From NCBI GenBank assembly GCA_013398275.1, contig VZSE01006618.1:290486-354485 (forward strand): DNA of 64,000 nucleotides. The letters are read 5' to 3'. Positions within the stretch are counted from its first letter, which is position 1, and each line of letters opens with the position of its first letter. Shown one piece after another: positions 37,766-49,471 of the stretch. The notes beneath the pieces are model-generated. The model was given only the letters and a program-made list of their open reading frames with translations. It searched no databases and was not told the origin of the DNA. A program made the position numbers and the translations under genes. The stretch comes from Promerops cafer (taxonomy: Eukaryota > Chordata > Aves > Passeriformes > Nectariniidae).

Positions 37766-37859
37766 AGAGGATATGGATACAAAGGAAGTAAATTTCATCG
37801 TGTGATCAAAGACTTCATGATTCAAGGAGGAGACTTTACAGCTGGAGATGGATCAGGAG
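37766..37859 (+). CDS. PPIC: PPIC exon 3
   Basis: The 94-bp exon follows the acceptor TTTCTTAG and ends G|GTAACA, leaving phase 1. It codes RGYGYKGSKFHRVIKDF and then MIQGGDF. This contains the catalytic Arg of the HRVI motif and the Phe-Met-x-Gln cluster (CypA Arg55, Phe60, Met61 and Gln63 by family alignment). The first residue is Arg where the human protein, as recalled, has Lys. Confidence 0.95.
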
Positions 37860-38864
37860 GTAACATACATAGTATCTTCCAGGTTCCCTTTTCTTTGTTC
37901 AAATGTCTGCTGAAAGTATGGGCAAAGCATATTCCTTCATGGTTTCTGCTCAGATAAATGAAAAAACACCAAACCAGCCCACATTTGTTTTAGAGCATCT
38001 AGTACTTTTCCAAGTATCTTGTAGCCTAAGCTGCAGCTGTTTGGATTATCTGATTTATAAGTATGTGTAGCTCTTCCTTTGTCCTCAATTTTTGCAGATA
38101 GCTCTTTTCTGTCTGTGACTTGTCCCCATTCAAGAAGCATGGCTTTGCGTGCTGGGCTGGAGCCACGTGACCAGCTGAGCTGCTCCTACAACTTACCGTC
38201 TCCAAAAGATGGATGTCTCCACCCTTCCCCTGCTCTGGCTTTGTGACAGCGCTCCTTCCCTGAGGCACTCACTGATTGCATGTATAGGTGAACCAGTTCA
38301 AGTCATCCAGCAGAAGTCTAATCCGTGATGAAACAGTGAAAGCACGTAGAGGGAAGGCAGGTAGGGAAGGAAGAGGCTGTCCTTTCTCAGCTCAGCCTGT
38401 TCTGAGGAACCTCTGAAATGTGCTGTGAGAAGGAATTTCATAACAGGGAGAGAGAAAGATATTAGAAGATGAGGGTCAGGCCCTCTCCCCATTTTTCTCT
38501 TACTAAAACTGAAACCATAAACTTGCTGGTGCTGTGAGTCCTGGCTGTGTGTATCACTTCTCCCTCCTGAGCCTCCAGAAGAACAGTTCAGCCATTCAGG
38601 GGGGCCGTGCCAGTGCAGCATCTCTTGCATTCCACTCACTCTGGCTACAGGTTTCTTCTCTTCCTTTACATGCATATTCTTCACATGCTATGATTTGAAC
38701 TGTCTGCATGAGCTGTTAGTGATTTCCCTGCTGGGACAGAATGGAAAATACACATCCCTTTTCCTAGCAGTGAACAATGGGGAAGACCATTATACCAAAG
38801 ACATAGTTTTACCATTAAAGGTAGGAAGCATCTATTTGCCTGCTAATGCTGTTTATTGGGATAG

Positions 38865-38945
38865 CATCTGGTGGTGTTGGGAACAGTGTCCCCCCATTGT
38901 GCTAGGCACTGCACAAGTAAAGTGTGAGACAGACAGCCTTCTCTT
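38865..38945 (+). mobile_element. Possible ancient amniote SINE-like fragment
   Basis: CCCCATTGTGCTAGGCACTG followed by a CACAAGTA...GAGACAGACAGCCTTC-like stretch resembles a motif of old amniote interspersed repeats. It is short and diverged, recalled rather than aligned. It lies inside PPIC intron 3. Confidence 0.35.
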
Positions 38946-39514
38946 TTCAGAGTGATGGTGGTTTAACCATGACTGATGTGTTTTCTCTCTGAACTATTTC
39001 AGAAACATCAGAATCTTTATGTTGTGGTTGTACACATCCACACCAAGTATTTTAGTCTAACTTCTGTTTGATCTTCATATGTTTCTAAACATGCCTAAAG
39101 CAATTTCTTAGCATAATGGAAAGGTTTAAATACTGAAATTGTCACAAAACATGGCAGCCTTATTGTTAGTGGCCATAAGTATATACTTTAATTTTCTCAA
39201 TAGGATGAAGTATACTATTGTTCAGTGGTGCCTGTAAATCAGACCTTTGAAGGTACTCAGCTTCCTTTAATTCAAAGGATAAAGCATCATCAGCTTTAGA
39301 TATTCTCTCCTTATGTGTGGTGGTTTAGCTTACCTTTACACGCAAAATGATTTTAGTTATGGAGTTGCTGATGGTTGAACAGTGATGCTGCTTTGTTTAC
39401 TCAAACAATGAATCTTTAAGTCCTGAATTCATACTTTGTTTTTCCCATTTTTGAACAAAAAGGGGCTTTTGTTTGATTTTTTTTAAAGTCTGCTTTCTTA
39501 TTTTTTTGTCATAG

Positions 39515-39699
39515 GAAGAAGCATCTATGGAGAAAGGTTTCCTGATGAGAACTTCAAGCTCAAACACTATGGAATTGGATGGGTCAGCATGGCTAATTCT
39601 GGCCCGGACACCAACGGATCCCAATTCTTCATCAGTGTGACAAAGCCTTCCTGGTTAGATGGAAAACATGTAGTATTTGGCAAAGTCCTTGATGGAATG
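39515..39699 (+). CDS. PPIC: PPIC exon 4
   Basis: The 185-bp exon follows the acceptor TTGTCATAG and ends before GTAAGT. It opens with the split Gly codon, giving GRSIYGERFPDENFKLKHYG. It carries the rest of the active-site pocket: the NGSQFF motif (Phe113 equivalent) and WLDGKHVVFG (Trp121, Leu122 and His126 equivalents). The residue at the CypA Ala103 position reads Ser here (MANSGPDTNG). That is a conservative change at the pocket edge which I do not recall from human PPIC. Confidence 0.95.
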
Positions 39700-40939
39700 G
39701 TAAGTTTAAAGTAGTGGTTGATCTGGACAAATTGTGCCCCATTATATATCCCTGTTACCATGGTTCAGAAACAGTTGAGTATTCATCTAATACATACATG
39801 GTAGAAAATGATTGTGAAGAGCTCCAGCTAGACGATTTAGAACTGAAATAGCAGAAATGGAAACCTGTACCATGCTTTTGGCTTTAACAGTCCTTATTTC
39901 AAACTGCTAACCACTGAAATAAACGCTGACACCTTCGCAAATTACAAATGGTGAAAGTTCAGCTCCTCCTTTCAGTAACACTGTTACCCATGAAATAATT
40001 ATTTTTCTACAGGCTAAAATCAAATTTTGTAGCGCATGCTAGTTACGGGTAACACTTTCACTGTTAAGGGTTTTTAGAAGCATGGGAATGTAAAGCATGC
40101 CAACACATACTGATGAGAGGCCAAATAGAATTTTAAGCTAAAGAATTATATTTTCAAGTGATTATGCTCTTATTAGTCTCTTTTTCCTTACAAATTATTC
40201 CTTTTTAATCTGTGTTTTGAAATTATTGGGGAAAACATGAACTGCTGGATGGACTTGGAGGAGTTTGAAAACTTCATCAGAATACTTGCCCCTCACTCCC
40301 ACATTCATACTGAATTCCATTTTCATGATCTACAGTAGTAGCTGTAAATTTTTGAGAAGATATTTACACTTAAGTTTCAGTTTAGTCAGATTAATGGACA
40401 AATATCCAAAACCAAGCTGTCAATATACCTAAATTAATTTTGTCCTTTAAAGATATTGGTACCACACTAAAAATTTGTATGTGTGTGTTATATGCTAAAG
40501 GTAAAAGCAGTAACCAGATTTCTGAAACCACAGTTACGCTGTACAATTAGAAAAATAATAATGCTTGCCTTTTCTGATTTCTGGATTCACTTTCTGCTCA
40601 CAGGCCACAGATAGAATCCTGTATGTGCCAGCGTAATCAGCTGAATGTACCTTTTCAGTTGCCCTTACAGAATGTTTTTGTTGGCTGAAATATTTTCTAG
40701 GAAGGCAAACAGCCTTCCCTGTGCTTCTGTCAGCTGTGTGTGATTTACAGAGTAGCACAACTGCTAATGTGGAAAAAAAAGGATGTAGGAAGTTGACAGG
40801 GTAGAGGTCTTTGTTCACAAGCTGGTTAATAAGCAGTGATGTTAGGCTCACTTTGTTGTTTCCGTGGCACCACACTTCAGCCATTGGGGTTTCTTTGGCT
40901 GAACTGAACCTTTCTGTTTGTTCTTTTTTTGTTTGACAG

Positions 40940-41068
40940 TCTGTGGTGCACTCAATAGAACTCCAGCAGACAGATGAACATGATCGGCCCATTCAAGACT
41001 GTGTGATTGTGAACAGTGGCAAAATAGCTGTGAAGGAACCATTTGTAGTTGAAGTTGGTGACTGGTGA
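40940..41068 (+). CDS. PPIC: PPIC exon 5 (terminal coding exon)
   Basis: After the acceptor GTTTGACAG, 42 codons and a TGA stop code the last cyclophilin strands and tail: SVVHSIELQQTDEHDRPIQD, then NSGKIAVKEPFVVEVGDW. The extension ending FVVEV.DW is typical of cyclophilin C. The 3' UTR follows directly. Confidence 0.95.
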   Translation, partial: SVVHSIELQQTDEHDRPIQDCVIVNSGKIAVKEPFVVEVGDW

Positions 41069-41477
41069 GACCAATAGTCAGAATGAAAAGTAAAACTTAA
41101 TCACTTTTCTTTAATGGCAGTTTTTGACCGATCTCAACGATATACTGAGTTTTCTCCTCAAAACATATGAAGTTACATTTAGGCAATACTTACCATTTGC
41201 CAAATACAGAAAAGATATGACTATTTCTGTAACAACTTGTTGGAGCTGCCACTCCTTGAAATTCAAGACATATCCCACCAAATTCTAGATCTTGCAGAAA
41301 GTCTTTAATGAAAAATTATAGCAGTAATTCTATTTTTTCAAAGTTTAAAATATAGTAATTTTGTTCTGTTTGGAAATTTTAGCAATATTTGTTTTTGTCT
41401 TTTCAACTGAAAATACTTACTGTAACACTACTAGCATTTTTAAAAACTTAAAAAAAGTAAAATATAGAAATTTTTTG

Positions 41478-41487
41478 AATAAATAAA
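41478..41487 (+). terminator. PPIC: PPIC polyadenylation signals
   Basis: Two overlapping AATAAA hexamers (41478-41483 and 41482-41487) lie about 410 bp after the PPIC stop in an AT-rich 3' UTR. No stronger + strand candidate lies closer to the stop. The cleavage site would be near 41.50 kb, about 1.6 kb short of the most distal candidate end of SNX24 coming from the other strand. Confidence 0.6.
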
Positions 41488-43075
41488 CTGATTTCAAAGA
41501 AATACTTGAGAGCATTTTTTACTCCACCCCCAAGGTCTTTTTTCTCACCTCAGTTGATTCCACAAAATATGCAGAGGGTTTTTCTTTTCAGGAGATAAGG
41601 TTGTAAGGTTAGAGCAGAGATGATAAATTTTCGTAATCTAAACATGTCAGATAAAGTCCCTACTGTCTTTCAGAGAACCACAGTATTCAGATACCATTCT
41701 GTGATCAAAAACAATCAGCTTTTCTGTCCATTATTGAATACGATAATCAGTTAGAAACTGATTAAAACAGAATAATCCTTGTTTTACAGCATGGTGAATT
41801 TTGTAACACCTAACTAATGTTACTTATTGTAAAGCTCAAACACTTTTTCTTTAAGTTTTGCTGTATGTTTGAGAACTTCAAGTTCATTTTTTTGTGATAC
41901 TTTATAAATAACTGTTAAGCTGACAACTGGTAACTTTCAGAGAAGGTCAGTGTAGGGTAACACTTAAGAGACACCTGTGTTAAGTTCTTACAGAGCTCCA
42001 CAGGGCAGATATGTGGATTTTTTCCTTTTGAGCTGACTGTTTTAGGACTCAAGATGGAAGAGGCAGTGCCAAGATCTGCCATCCACCTGTACCACAGGCA
42101 GCACACCACTCCTCTGTGTAGTGACTAATTTCCTGAAGGGTGTCCTAGAGCTCTGAGGTATCCAGAGCTGAAGTGATTTAGGGTAGAAGAGGCTGCTACA
42201 GCACAGAGTTTTAGGTACCTACTGGCAATCCACTCACAAGGAAACAGGAAAAACTGTGGGCAGGGATTTACCCCAGGTTTTCCTAATATGTCATTTGCAG
42301 TTAGAGGATGCTCCTGCTTGTTCTTCATCCCCAGCTCTGGGGCCTCTCCTGAAGGTAAATACTGACATTTCAGAGACCTGTGAAAGGATTACTCTGCAAA
42401 CAGGACTGGAGGAGAAGTTGGCAAGGGCTTCTAAATTTGCCTAGTGCTAGGCAATCAGATTTCCATTTTACCCCTGATCACTTGTCTTTTTACTAGCTGT
42501 TTAAAGTAAAATTCTCTGAAAAGCAGCTCTGGGAGCAGGGTTAGCAAGCAGGAGGGAGAATGCCTCAGACTGCCTTGCCCAACCAGCTTTCTGCCAATAG
42601 CTGAAAGCTTTCCTGGAGGCTGAGCCTACAGACCTCATAAAGTTATGCTACCTGAATAAGCGCTGCAGTCACAGGCCCACCTTCTTCCAAGTCCCAGCTT
42701 TCCACTCTCCCCAAACGGCTTCCAAGCACATTTACTAGTTATAGCAGGCAACCCACATGTCTCCAGGATCAGACTTAAATTTGTGCCCAGCTTTGCCATT
42801 ACTGCTTTTGTGTAACACTCCCTTCTGCTGATGAGCCCACTGACTTATTCTGTGTTCCATTAACCTTATTTTTTTTCACCAAGACATACAATTTTGTAAG
42901 GCTACCATGTTCAGCTAAGCTAAGAGCTTTAAATGAGCAGACACACAGATATTTTCTCACACTTCACAGGGAGACAGACATCTGTGAGACCCATCTCAGA
43001 TGACAGAATCTCAGAAAAATGTCAGTAGAAAAGCACAAAAAACCCCACTGAAGTAGTATATTCATGTCCTAGTAA

Positions 43076-43822
43076 TTTATTTTGTAATGTCCAGTAGCAC
43101 ACATACAAATTTCCAGTTAAATCTGAACATACATATATATGTATCAGTTTTAGTTCGATCATAATCTTAATAATATTCTTGCTTTAGTTTACCACAGAGT
43201 TGTATGTTCTGTGACTTATAAAATGTTAATATATGGAATACAGTCAGCAAGTTGATGTGGAGAGTAAACAAACACACAGGTTAGATGTCATAACTGAATG
43301 GAGATGTGCAAAAGCCACATAAAAGCTCCTGGTAAGTAAAATAATTTTAACTGAAATGTAGAAAATTTCCTCGGAGAGTCCTATGTGTTTTAGAATGAGA
43401 AAGCATATTTCCAATTCTGCATACACTCTCTTCAGCACTTTTAATCCATCCAATGCCAGCAATGAGTAATGTGCTGGGAAAAATCCTGGTGCCAAATGGT
43501 TTAGTGTTTGCTTTAATAGAAATTATAGAAATAATTAGTAAAACTTTTCAAAGGTTAGCAAAATTCAGTGTATGACTTAGAACATTTAGTGTTAAATAAA
43601 GCATGTCAATATATAGAAGGTATAAATAATTTCAGTACTGTTGTTTCCATATCTTTTTTTAAAAGCAGCAACTTTAATGACAGTGATTTTATTTAAAAAG
43701 ACATAATGCTTGAACTTAATCTGAGGTTGTGCCTCTTGCTTCTGAGCATCATTTTCACATCACAGAATTTTATTCCTGTTAATTCTGTTAACCACGACTT
43801 CAGCTTCTTCTTGCCTTTTATT
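43076..43822 (-). terminator. SNX24: SNX24 3' UTR with several candidate poly(A) signals
   Basis: Reading the minus strand after the TAG, AATAAA occurs at 43822-43817 (only 5 nt after the stop), 43773-43768, 43693-43688 and 43081-43076. The first is probably too close to the stop to be used on its own. The last would give a 3' UTR of about 0.75 kb. The sequence alone cannot choose between them. Confidence 0.4.
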
Positions 43823-43826
43823 ACTT

Positions 43827-43897
43827 CTACCTGGGCAGTAAATGAGGATAAAATATTCCATGTAGAATGCCATCTATAACTACGTTTGGGAAGTCAT
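43827..43897 (-). CDS. SNX24: SNX24 terminal coding exon
   Basis: The minus-strand acceptor TTTCAG at 43898-43903 is followed by 71 bp that complete a split Asp codon and code DFPNVVIDGILHGIFYPH, then a few residues and TAG. The phase fits the 48521-48585 exon exactly, across a 4.6-kb intron. The sequence matches the C-terminus of human SNX24 with only conservative changes. Confidence 0.95.
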
Positions 43898-45438
43898 CTG
43901 AAAGAAAAAAGTAAAAAAAAAGAAACTTTCTTATCCATGTCAGTACAATATAAACGTTTTTGTGAAACTTAACTAGGTAAGGCCTCATTTACTTTGGGTT
44001 ACTGCATCACTCAACTGTTATCCATGTTGGGGATGTGGTATTAGTAATGCTGTTTCAGCACTAAAGCCACTTTAGGGTAGCACTGGGCATTGCATGAATC
44101 CACTGCCAGATTTGTAGCTTATTGATTTAAAGGGATGTTCTAATACTTAATGCTGCTAGGCTCCAGCTCTTTATCTGAATCTTTTCTCACAAGGAAGATG
44201 GATTACACTGGCAATTCAGTTTCTAACAAAATCTCAATATACTTGAAGAAATTTCAAGATTACTACTGGGAATACTTCAAAGCTGTTTTTTGTATTGTGG
44301 TTTACAGCAATGTTTAGACTGAGAAGACTTGAGGATGCCTGTACAAAGATGATTATTTGAGGCAAGAAATTTTCAGGTTGTCCAATCAGCATAAAATGTG
44401 ACATGTTACAAAATGTCATCCTACAGTACTTGAAGGAAAAAATTCCCAGTACTTCGTTGTCATGGATGCAGAGGAAACTGCCATTTAATTTTCATGTTCC
44501 ATTTGGCATGAAAGAATTGTCTGATGGAATACAGTAATAGATGCGTGTACATGGATGTACACTGTTGAATTGGAAAGATTTTTTAAATGCACCAACACCT
44601 GAGGTTTTAATGAAGGGTCTATTTAAATCACCAGGCATTAAAACTAAGAATTTTTGATCACAACTTACAACCTTAAAATTGTTAGTATACTGGAAATGGA
44701 TTTCCTGCTAAGAGCAGACTGTTCTTGATGTGGAACTTTCCTCATGAATCAAACCTTCAACTATCAGCCTACAGGTATTCACAAAGGACAGATGTAACTT
44801 TTTTAAAAATCATTAGTAGTTGATAAATTAGATCACCTAATGTGGGTGGGAATTAGGGTTTGCCCCTAATTCTTTCTCAGAAATAATTTTGGAAGTAAAA
44901 ATATTGAGCAAAAGTAGATTTGGACCCTATAAAAACAATCCTTATTGTCTTAAATGTTTTATTTCATTGTTATCAATAAAGTGATTTCAGACTATTACAG
45001 TTGTTATGAACAGAGATATTTTAGGATGTTTTCATGAACTGCAACCTGTACTGTAAACAATATATGCATAATTCTACCCAGCTTCTCATAGTAAGTCATA
45101 ATTATAAATGACTTGCTAATATTTTGAATCCAATAATGTTTCCTCAAATCTTGTAAGCTCATCGGTTCCAAATTACGCTGGCAGAATAACCCTATGCAGT
45201 TGTCATTAATGTTATCAAAAATACACTTGTAAAGGTGATCTGATGCTTTCCTTCTAGATTAAATAATGTAGTTCCAGAAACCAGTTTTTATTGGTTCTTC
45301 TATAACATAGAGTATATATAGGAAAAGAAGGGTTAATTTTCAAAATTATACAACCTCACAACATTAGATTTAATATGAGCCTTTTCTGCTTAAAAAAATC
45401 AAGCATATCAATTTAAGTTAAATACAAGTAAATTATGT

Positions 45439-45456
45439 GTATATATATATATATAT
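45439..45456. repeat. (TA)n microsatellite
   Basis: An 18-bp alternating TA run lies in the last SNX24 intron. Confidence 0.9.
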
Positions 45457-47327
45457 GTAACTTAAGTATAAACACAACAATGCACAGTCTTGCAGATCTG
45501 TGATACTTGCATGGCTTAAGGAATCATCAGAACAGTTTTCAAACAAGTGATAGTAAATCTAAGATCCCATTTTTATAGCTTCCAAGGTATCATCTCCAAT
45601 TTGAAGCATATTAGGTTTTTCCTTTATTTTTCTTGAGAACACTGTTTTTTTTTCTCCCCATACCCTTACACAAAAAGTAATAGGCACTTGGGCACTCAGC
45701 CTGTTAGATACATCATGAAAAAGGAAATCTGAAAATCAATGAGGTTTGTAACTGTGGTTCGTATTTCTGGGAAAATTGTCTTGCAACTCTACAGTGCTTA
45801 AAGCCCAGTCACTGGAATAATGACAAGATTATATTTTATAAAGACAAGTAACAGTGCAATGACAGGGTAAAAATGTTCTTTGAGTATTATATTCCAGAAA
45901 TATTTATTTTGTTTAAAGCTCACACTATTTCCTATTTACTGAAATATGTTAACACAGGCATTCCTGTATCCAGGAAAGACTTCTGATTGAAATTCACCTT
46001 CTTCAAAGAAAACATACAACAAATAGTTATTTGTTAATGGACACTTACTTTTGGTCATAGGTTGAACAACCTTGGCTGTTTTTACAAAGGAATCAGAGTC
46101 TATCAAAGTAAGAACTGATCTGAGAGGGAAAATTTTAGAAAGCTCATCTATATTTTCTCTGTGCTGCAAACTAAAAACAAAGAAGAAGAATTAAAGGCAA
46201 TGGTAGTTGTGTAAAAACTTTGTTTCTTTCTAATTAGACTTGAGTCAACTAATGGAGGCTCTAGACTCAGGACTTGGTTTCCTTCTTCCTTTTTAAACCA
46301 TAACTCACATTCTAATTTGTGCTTTAATTTGTTAAGTTATAGAATGACTTGCAGTGAATTTGATGTTTTACAGTTTTCAAATACAAAGAATATTCATCTG
46401 CCATATAAAGTTCTAAATACTGTGGATCAAGGCCAGAAAATGCCTTGGCAAAAGTCTGAAATGTCCTTTATTTCAGATGTCATTACTGAGGCCTACTCAA
46501 TAGTTAAATACGTTATCCATTAGAACAGGCCTTTATCTTAATGCTTTTTGCTTTACTTAAAAGAACAGTTAAAAAATTCATTGGAAAGTTCCTAATGATT
46601 TCACAAAAAGGAACCTTAGCCTTACTCAGAGTATACATTATGGAAGGGAGATAAATATCATCACAGAACTGCAGAATCTTGAAGTCTTAAAGCAAAGTGT
46701 TACATGTGGGCTGGAAATACTAAGCACCATCTCAGTTTTTTGGGATAACTGCACATGAAATCCATTTTCTCTCAGAATGGTATGGAGTTACAGAATGTTC
46801 GTAATTTATACCAGGCTCTTGAGGAATCAAGTATACAATTAGGAGGAGCATTAAACACTAAGATTAAGACATGCAATGTGGCTCACTCCAAATATCAGTA
46901 TAGGCAGCATCTGGACCAAATTTTAAACAGAGGTTACTCTGTTTAAAATTACTGTTGTCACTTGGGTCAGACATGACCCTGTGCAGTGACCCCCTCCCCT
47001 TACCGTGCTTGGTTCATCGATTTTGTGATTTGCACTTCAGCCTCAAATGAACATTCTGTCTGTGAAATCAGACTAGTGCTAAGTCAAAGTAAAAGCGAAA
47101 CAACCTTGTAATGTGTCTTCTGATGTGGACCTGAATCACACTGGACCTCTGTTGTCTGTGTTTCACTCTAGTTACACGTTGGAGTTGAGTAAGACTTCAT
47201 AGGGTCAATAGTGTTTGGCTCCACTACAAGCTAGCGTGGACATTGCCTGCAAGAGAGACTATTTAACCCTCTCAAAATACATGAGTTTGTCCCTTTGGTT
47301 TTGATAAACAACTTGAAAAAACAACAG

Positions 47328-47625
47328 AACCACAGAACAGCTGCAGCTGGGAGATGACTGGAGGTGATCTGGTCGAAGCCCTGTTCAAGAAGGAGCACCT
47401 GCAGGCAGTCGCCCAGGACCATGGGCAGGCAGCTTTCCATGGGCAAGTGTCTCCAAGAGTGGAGACCCAACACCACTCAGGACAACATGTGTCCAGGCCT
47501 GGGAAAATGTTCCCTATGTTCTAGTCCTATCACTGGGCAGCACTGAAAAGAGATCGGCTTTGTCTTCCTTATGCTCTCCCCTCAAGTATTTATAAATATC
47601 TTGAGAAAATCTCAAGGAAGTACAC
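47328..47625 (-). mobile_element. CR1 LINE fragment in SNX24 intron
   Basis: On the minus strand this is the CR1 3' region: AACCACAGAACAGCTGCAGC, TCCAAGAGTGGAGACCCAAC, GGGCAGCACTGAAAAGAGAT and CTCAAGTATTTATAAATATC. It is diverged and 5' truncated. It lies in the SNX24 intron in the same orientation as the gene. Confidence 0.85.
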
Positions 47626-48520
47626 TCCATTGTCTAGGAAAATCAAAAAAGTGTTCTTTCCTAAATTTATTATTAAAAATTTAAAGAATTTCAAGGCAAT
47701 GTGAGAATCTGATTTCTACACAGTATTTTGTAAAATGAAACAAAATGCCACATTAGAAAAGAATTTATGTGCAGCTCAGGGAGAAAATTCTCTTCGGAAG
47801 GCATGTTACATTTTTTAATAAAATATTTAGTAGAAACAACAAGTTCAAACAAGTAAAACGACAAAGCCAAGAGGAACACACTCTGAAAATGGTACATTTT
47901 TTCCCTGCACGAATTTAATTTGAGACAGGGTAAATTCTCTGAATTATTAATTCAAAGAACTTTTTATATTAAAAAGAAGAGTTTATAACAATTTCAAACA
48001 CTCTTTCAAACCATGTAAGTCTAATGTAAATGTCCTGTGAAATACATCACTTACACTTAAAGTACACATTTTTTTTTCCCCCCATAAAGAGCCCCACAGG
48101 TTATAAATGATAAGAAATAATAATCCAAATGGAAATACAAACATGGTTGCAGTAGATCCACTGGTGTTAAGGGAAAAAGCACTTACAAAGGATTGGGCCT
48201 CCAAGTTCAAATCCTTCAGGCAAAACAGCCAAAGGGTCAACAACAAGAAAAGATAAGTAGTGTTCTTCATCTTTTGATTTGAATTCTCAGTAGGTTTGCC
48301 TGAGAGAACAACTGGGGGAGAAAATTCCACCCTTTTACAAATCACCCACCCCACTGAGTGTTTTAATGGTTTTTTACACAAGAACTATCGTTTTATTGGC
48401 AGGTTATTAGATTTTGGACCAGTGTCATTTGACTAGGATGGTATTAATAATAATAATGTGGTTTATACAGTGCAGGGTCAGATCAGTAAAGTGCTGTTAA
48501 CAGATGACAGGTTTGATTAC

Positions 48521-48585
48521 CGTTGGCTTTAGGCAAGACATATGGATCCCTTAGGAACAGCAGCACAGGCTGGTGGGACAGTTTG
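48521..48585 (-). CDS. SNX24: SNX24 penultimate coding exon
   Basis: The 65-bp minus-strand exon follows the acceptor CTTTCCAG and ends AACG|GTAATC, leaving phase 1. It codes KLSHQPVLLFLRDPYVLP plus KAN. The donor is GTAATC rather than the stronger GTAAGT. If it is missed, the frame stays open and would add a short tail of about 11 residues before a stop, a possible intron-retention isoform. Confidence 0.93.
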
Positions 48586-48659
48586 CTGGAAAGGTCAAGA
48601 ACAGGGATGTCAGTATCAAGGGACAGCAAACAGACTATTCTACAAACTAGCTTTGATAA

Positions 48660-49430
48660 AGTGAGGTGGTCGAGCTGCCAGGAGCCATGCAGTGCAGTTC
48701 CACACACCAGCGCTGCCCAGAAGGGCAGGCTCCATCTCCTGGAAACAAAGCTCGCCGTTCCTCAGCCATACAGCGAAACCCTCAGTGTCAAGCTGGAGTG
48801 AAGGGGCTGCATACAGGAGTGGCTTGCAGCTGGCTCTGAGACCTGATTCTGCTCTGCTCCCTGGCACATGGTGTCATGCAGGCTACAAGACCAAGTACAA
48901 CCAGGTCTCCAGGCCACCAAGCTGACTCAAAATGTCACCATGTTCTTACAGCCCCCAAAGTGGTTGCTGTACCCATCACCCGTGGAGAGAAGCCCCTGGA
49001 AGCACCCCAGGCCTGACTCCCACCCTTGGCCATGGCATGGACAGCCTCCCCCAGCCCTCTACACTCTGCTCTGTACATATACATTCCAAATAGTGCAACC
49101 AGATGCAGATGAAGCTCTATCAAATCCCTAGGGAAGAACCCAGACCTCTAATTTCTTTTGCTAAATCTTCTTGCTACAAAAAATACATTCCCAGATATAT
49201 TTCCGAGCTGGCAGTATTCTATCAGTTTTTTAACGAATTTCTCAACACTAGCATACGGATGTTCAAGCCACACTAAAAATGGATAGATACAGCACAGCTG
49301 ATGGTAATATTTAACAAATACATCTAATTTTAATGCTAAACTCTAATTTGTTAACTGCAAGGAACAAATAAAGTAAATGCCACTTAATAAAGTAGTTTAT
49401 TAATCAGGTGCCCTATAAAGAGTAGAAATC
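48660..49430. other. SNX24 intron, GC-richer stretch
   Basis: The segment 48.66-49.13 kb is noticeably more GC-rich than its surroundings and gives several overlapping frames. It lies in the 853-bp intron between the 33-bp and 65-bp exons. No known domain or repeat was recognised. Confidence 0.4.
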
Positions 49431-49438
49431 AAGCTCAC

Positions 49439-49471
49439 CTTGATTCTTCAGATTCTGTTTCATCAAAAGAG
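49439..49471 (-). CDS. SNX24: SNX24 33-bp micro-exon
   Basis: A 33-bp minus-strand exon lies between the acceptor TACTTGCAG and the donor AAG|GTGAGC. Joined to its neighbours it codes the acidic linker SFDETESEES. It preserves frame (phase 2 in, phase 2 out), so skipping it would remove 11 residues without shifting the frame. The run of Ser/Glu looks like a possible CK2 substrate, which is inference. Confidence 0.93.

Larger units (their letters stand above)
37135..41500 (+). other. PPIC: PPIC gene, exons 2-5 (cyclophilin C), 5' incomplete
   Basis: Four exons with canonical AG/GT borders and compatible phases (114, 94, 185 and 129 bp) encode about 173 residues of a cyclophilin-type peptidyl-prolyl cis-trans isomerase, from the first beta strand to the stop. 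The closest family member I recognise is cyclophilin C: the start VFFDVKIGDKDVGRIV, the GYGYKGSKFHRVIKDFM block and the C-terminus ending VKEPFVVEV.DW all fit. The family catalyses proline isomerisation during folding in the secretory pathway and binds cyclosporin. Residues equivalent to the CypA catalytic Arg55, Phe60, Met61, Gln63, Phe113, Trp121, Leu122 and His126 are all visible. The family's hydrophobic signal peptide sits in exon 1, which I could not find; exon 2 begins in phase 0 directly after where that exon should end. The gene faces SNX24 tail to tail. Confidence 0.95.

Noticed and set aside
38695..38955. 86-codon frame in PPIC intron 3 as an extra exon
   Set aside because: It has no cyclophilin similarity, would disrupt the phase between exons 3 and 4, and partly overlaps a possible old SINE-like repeat.
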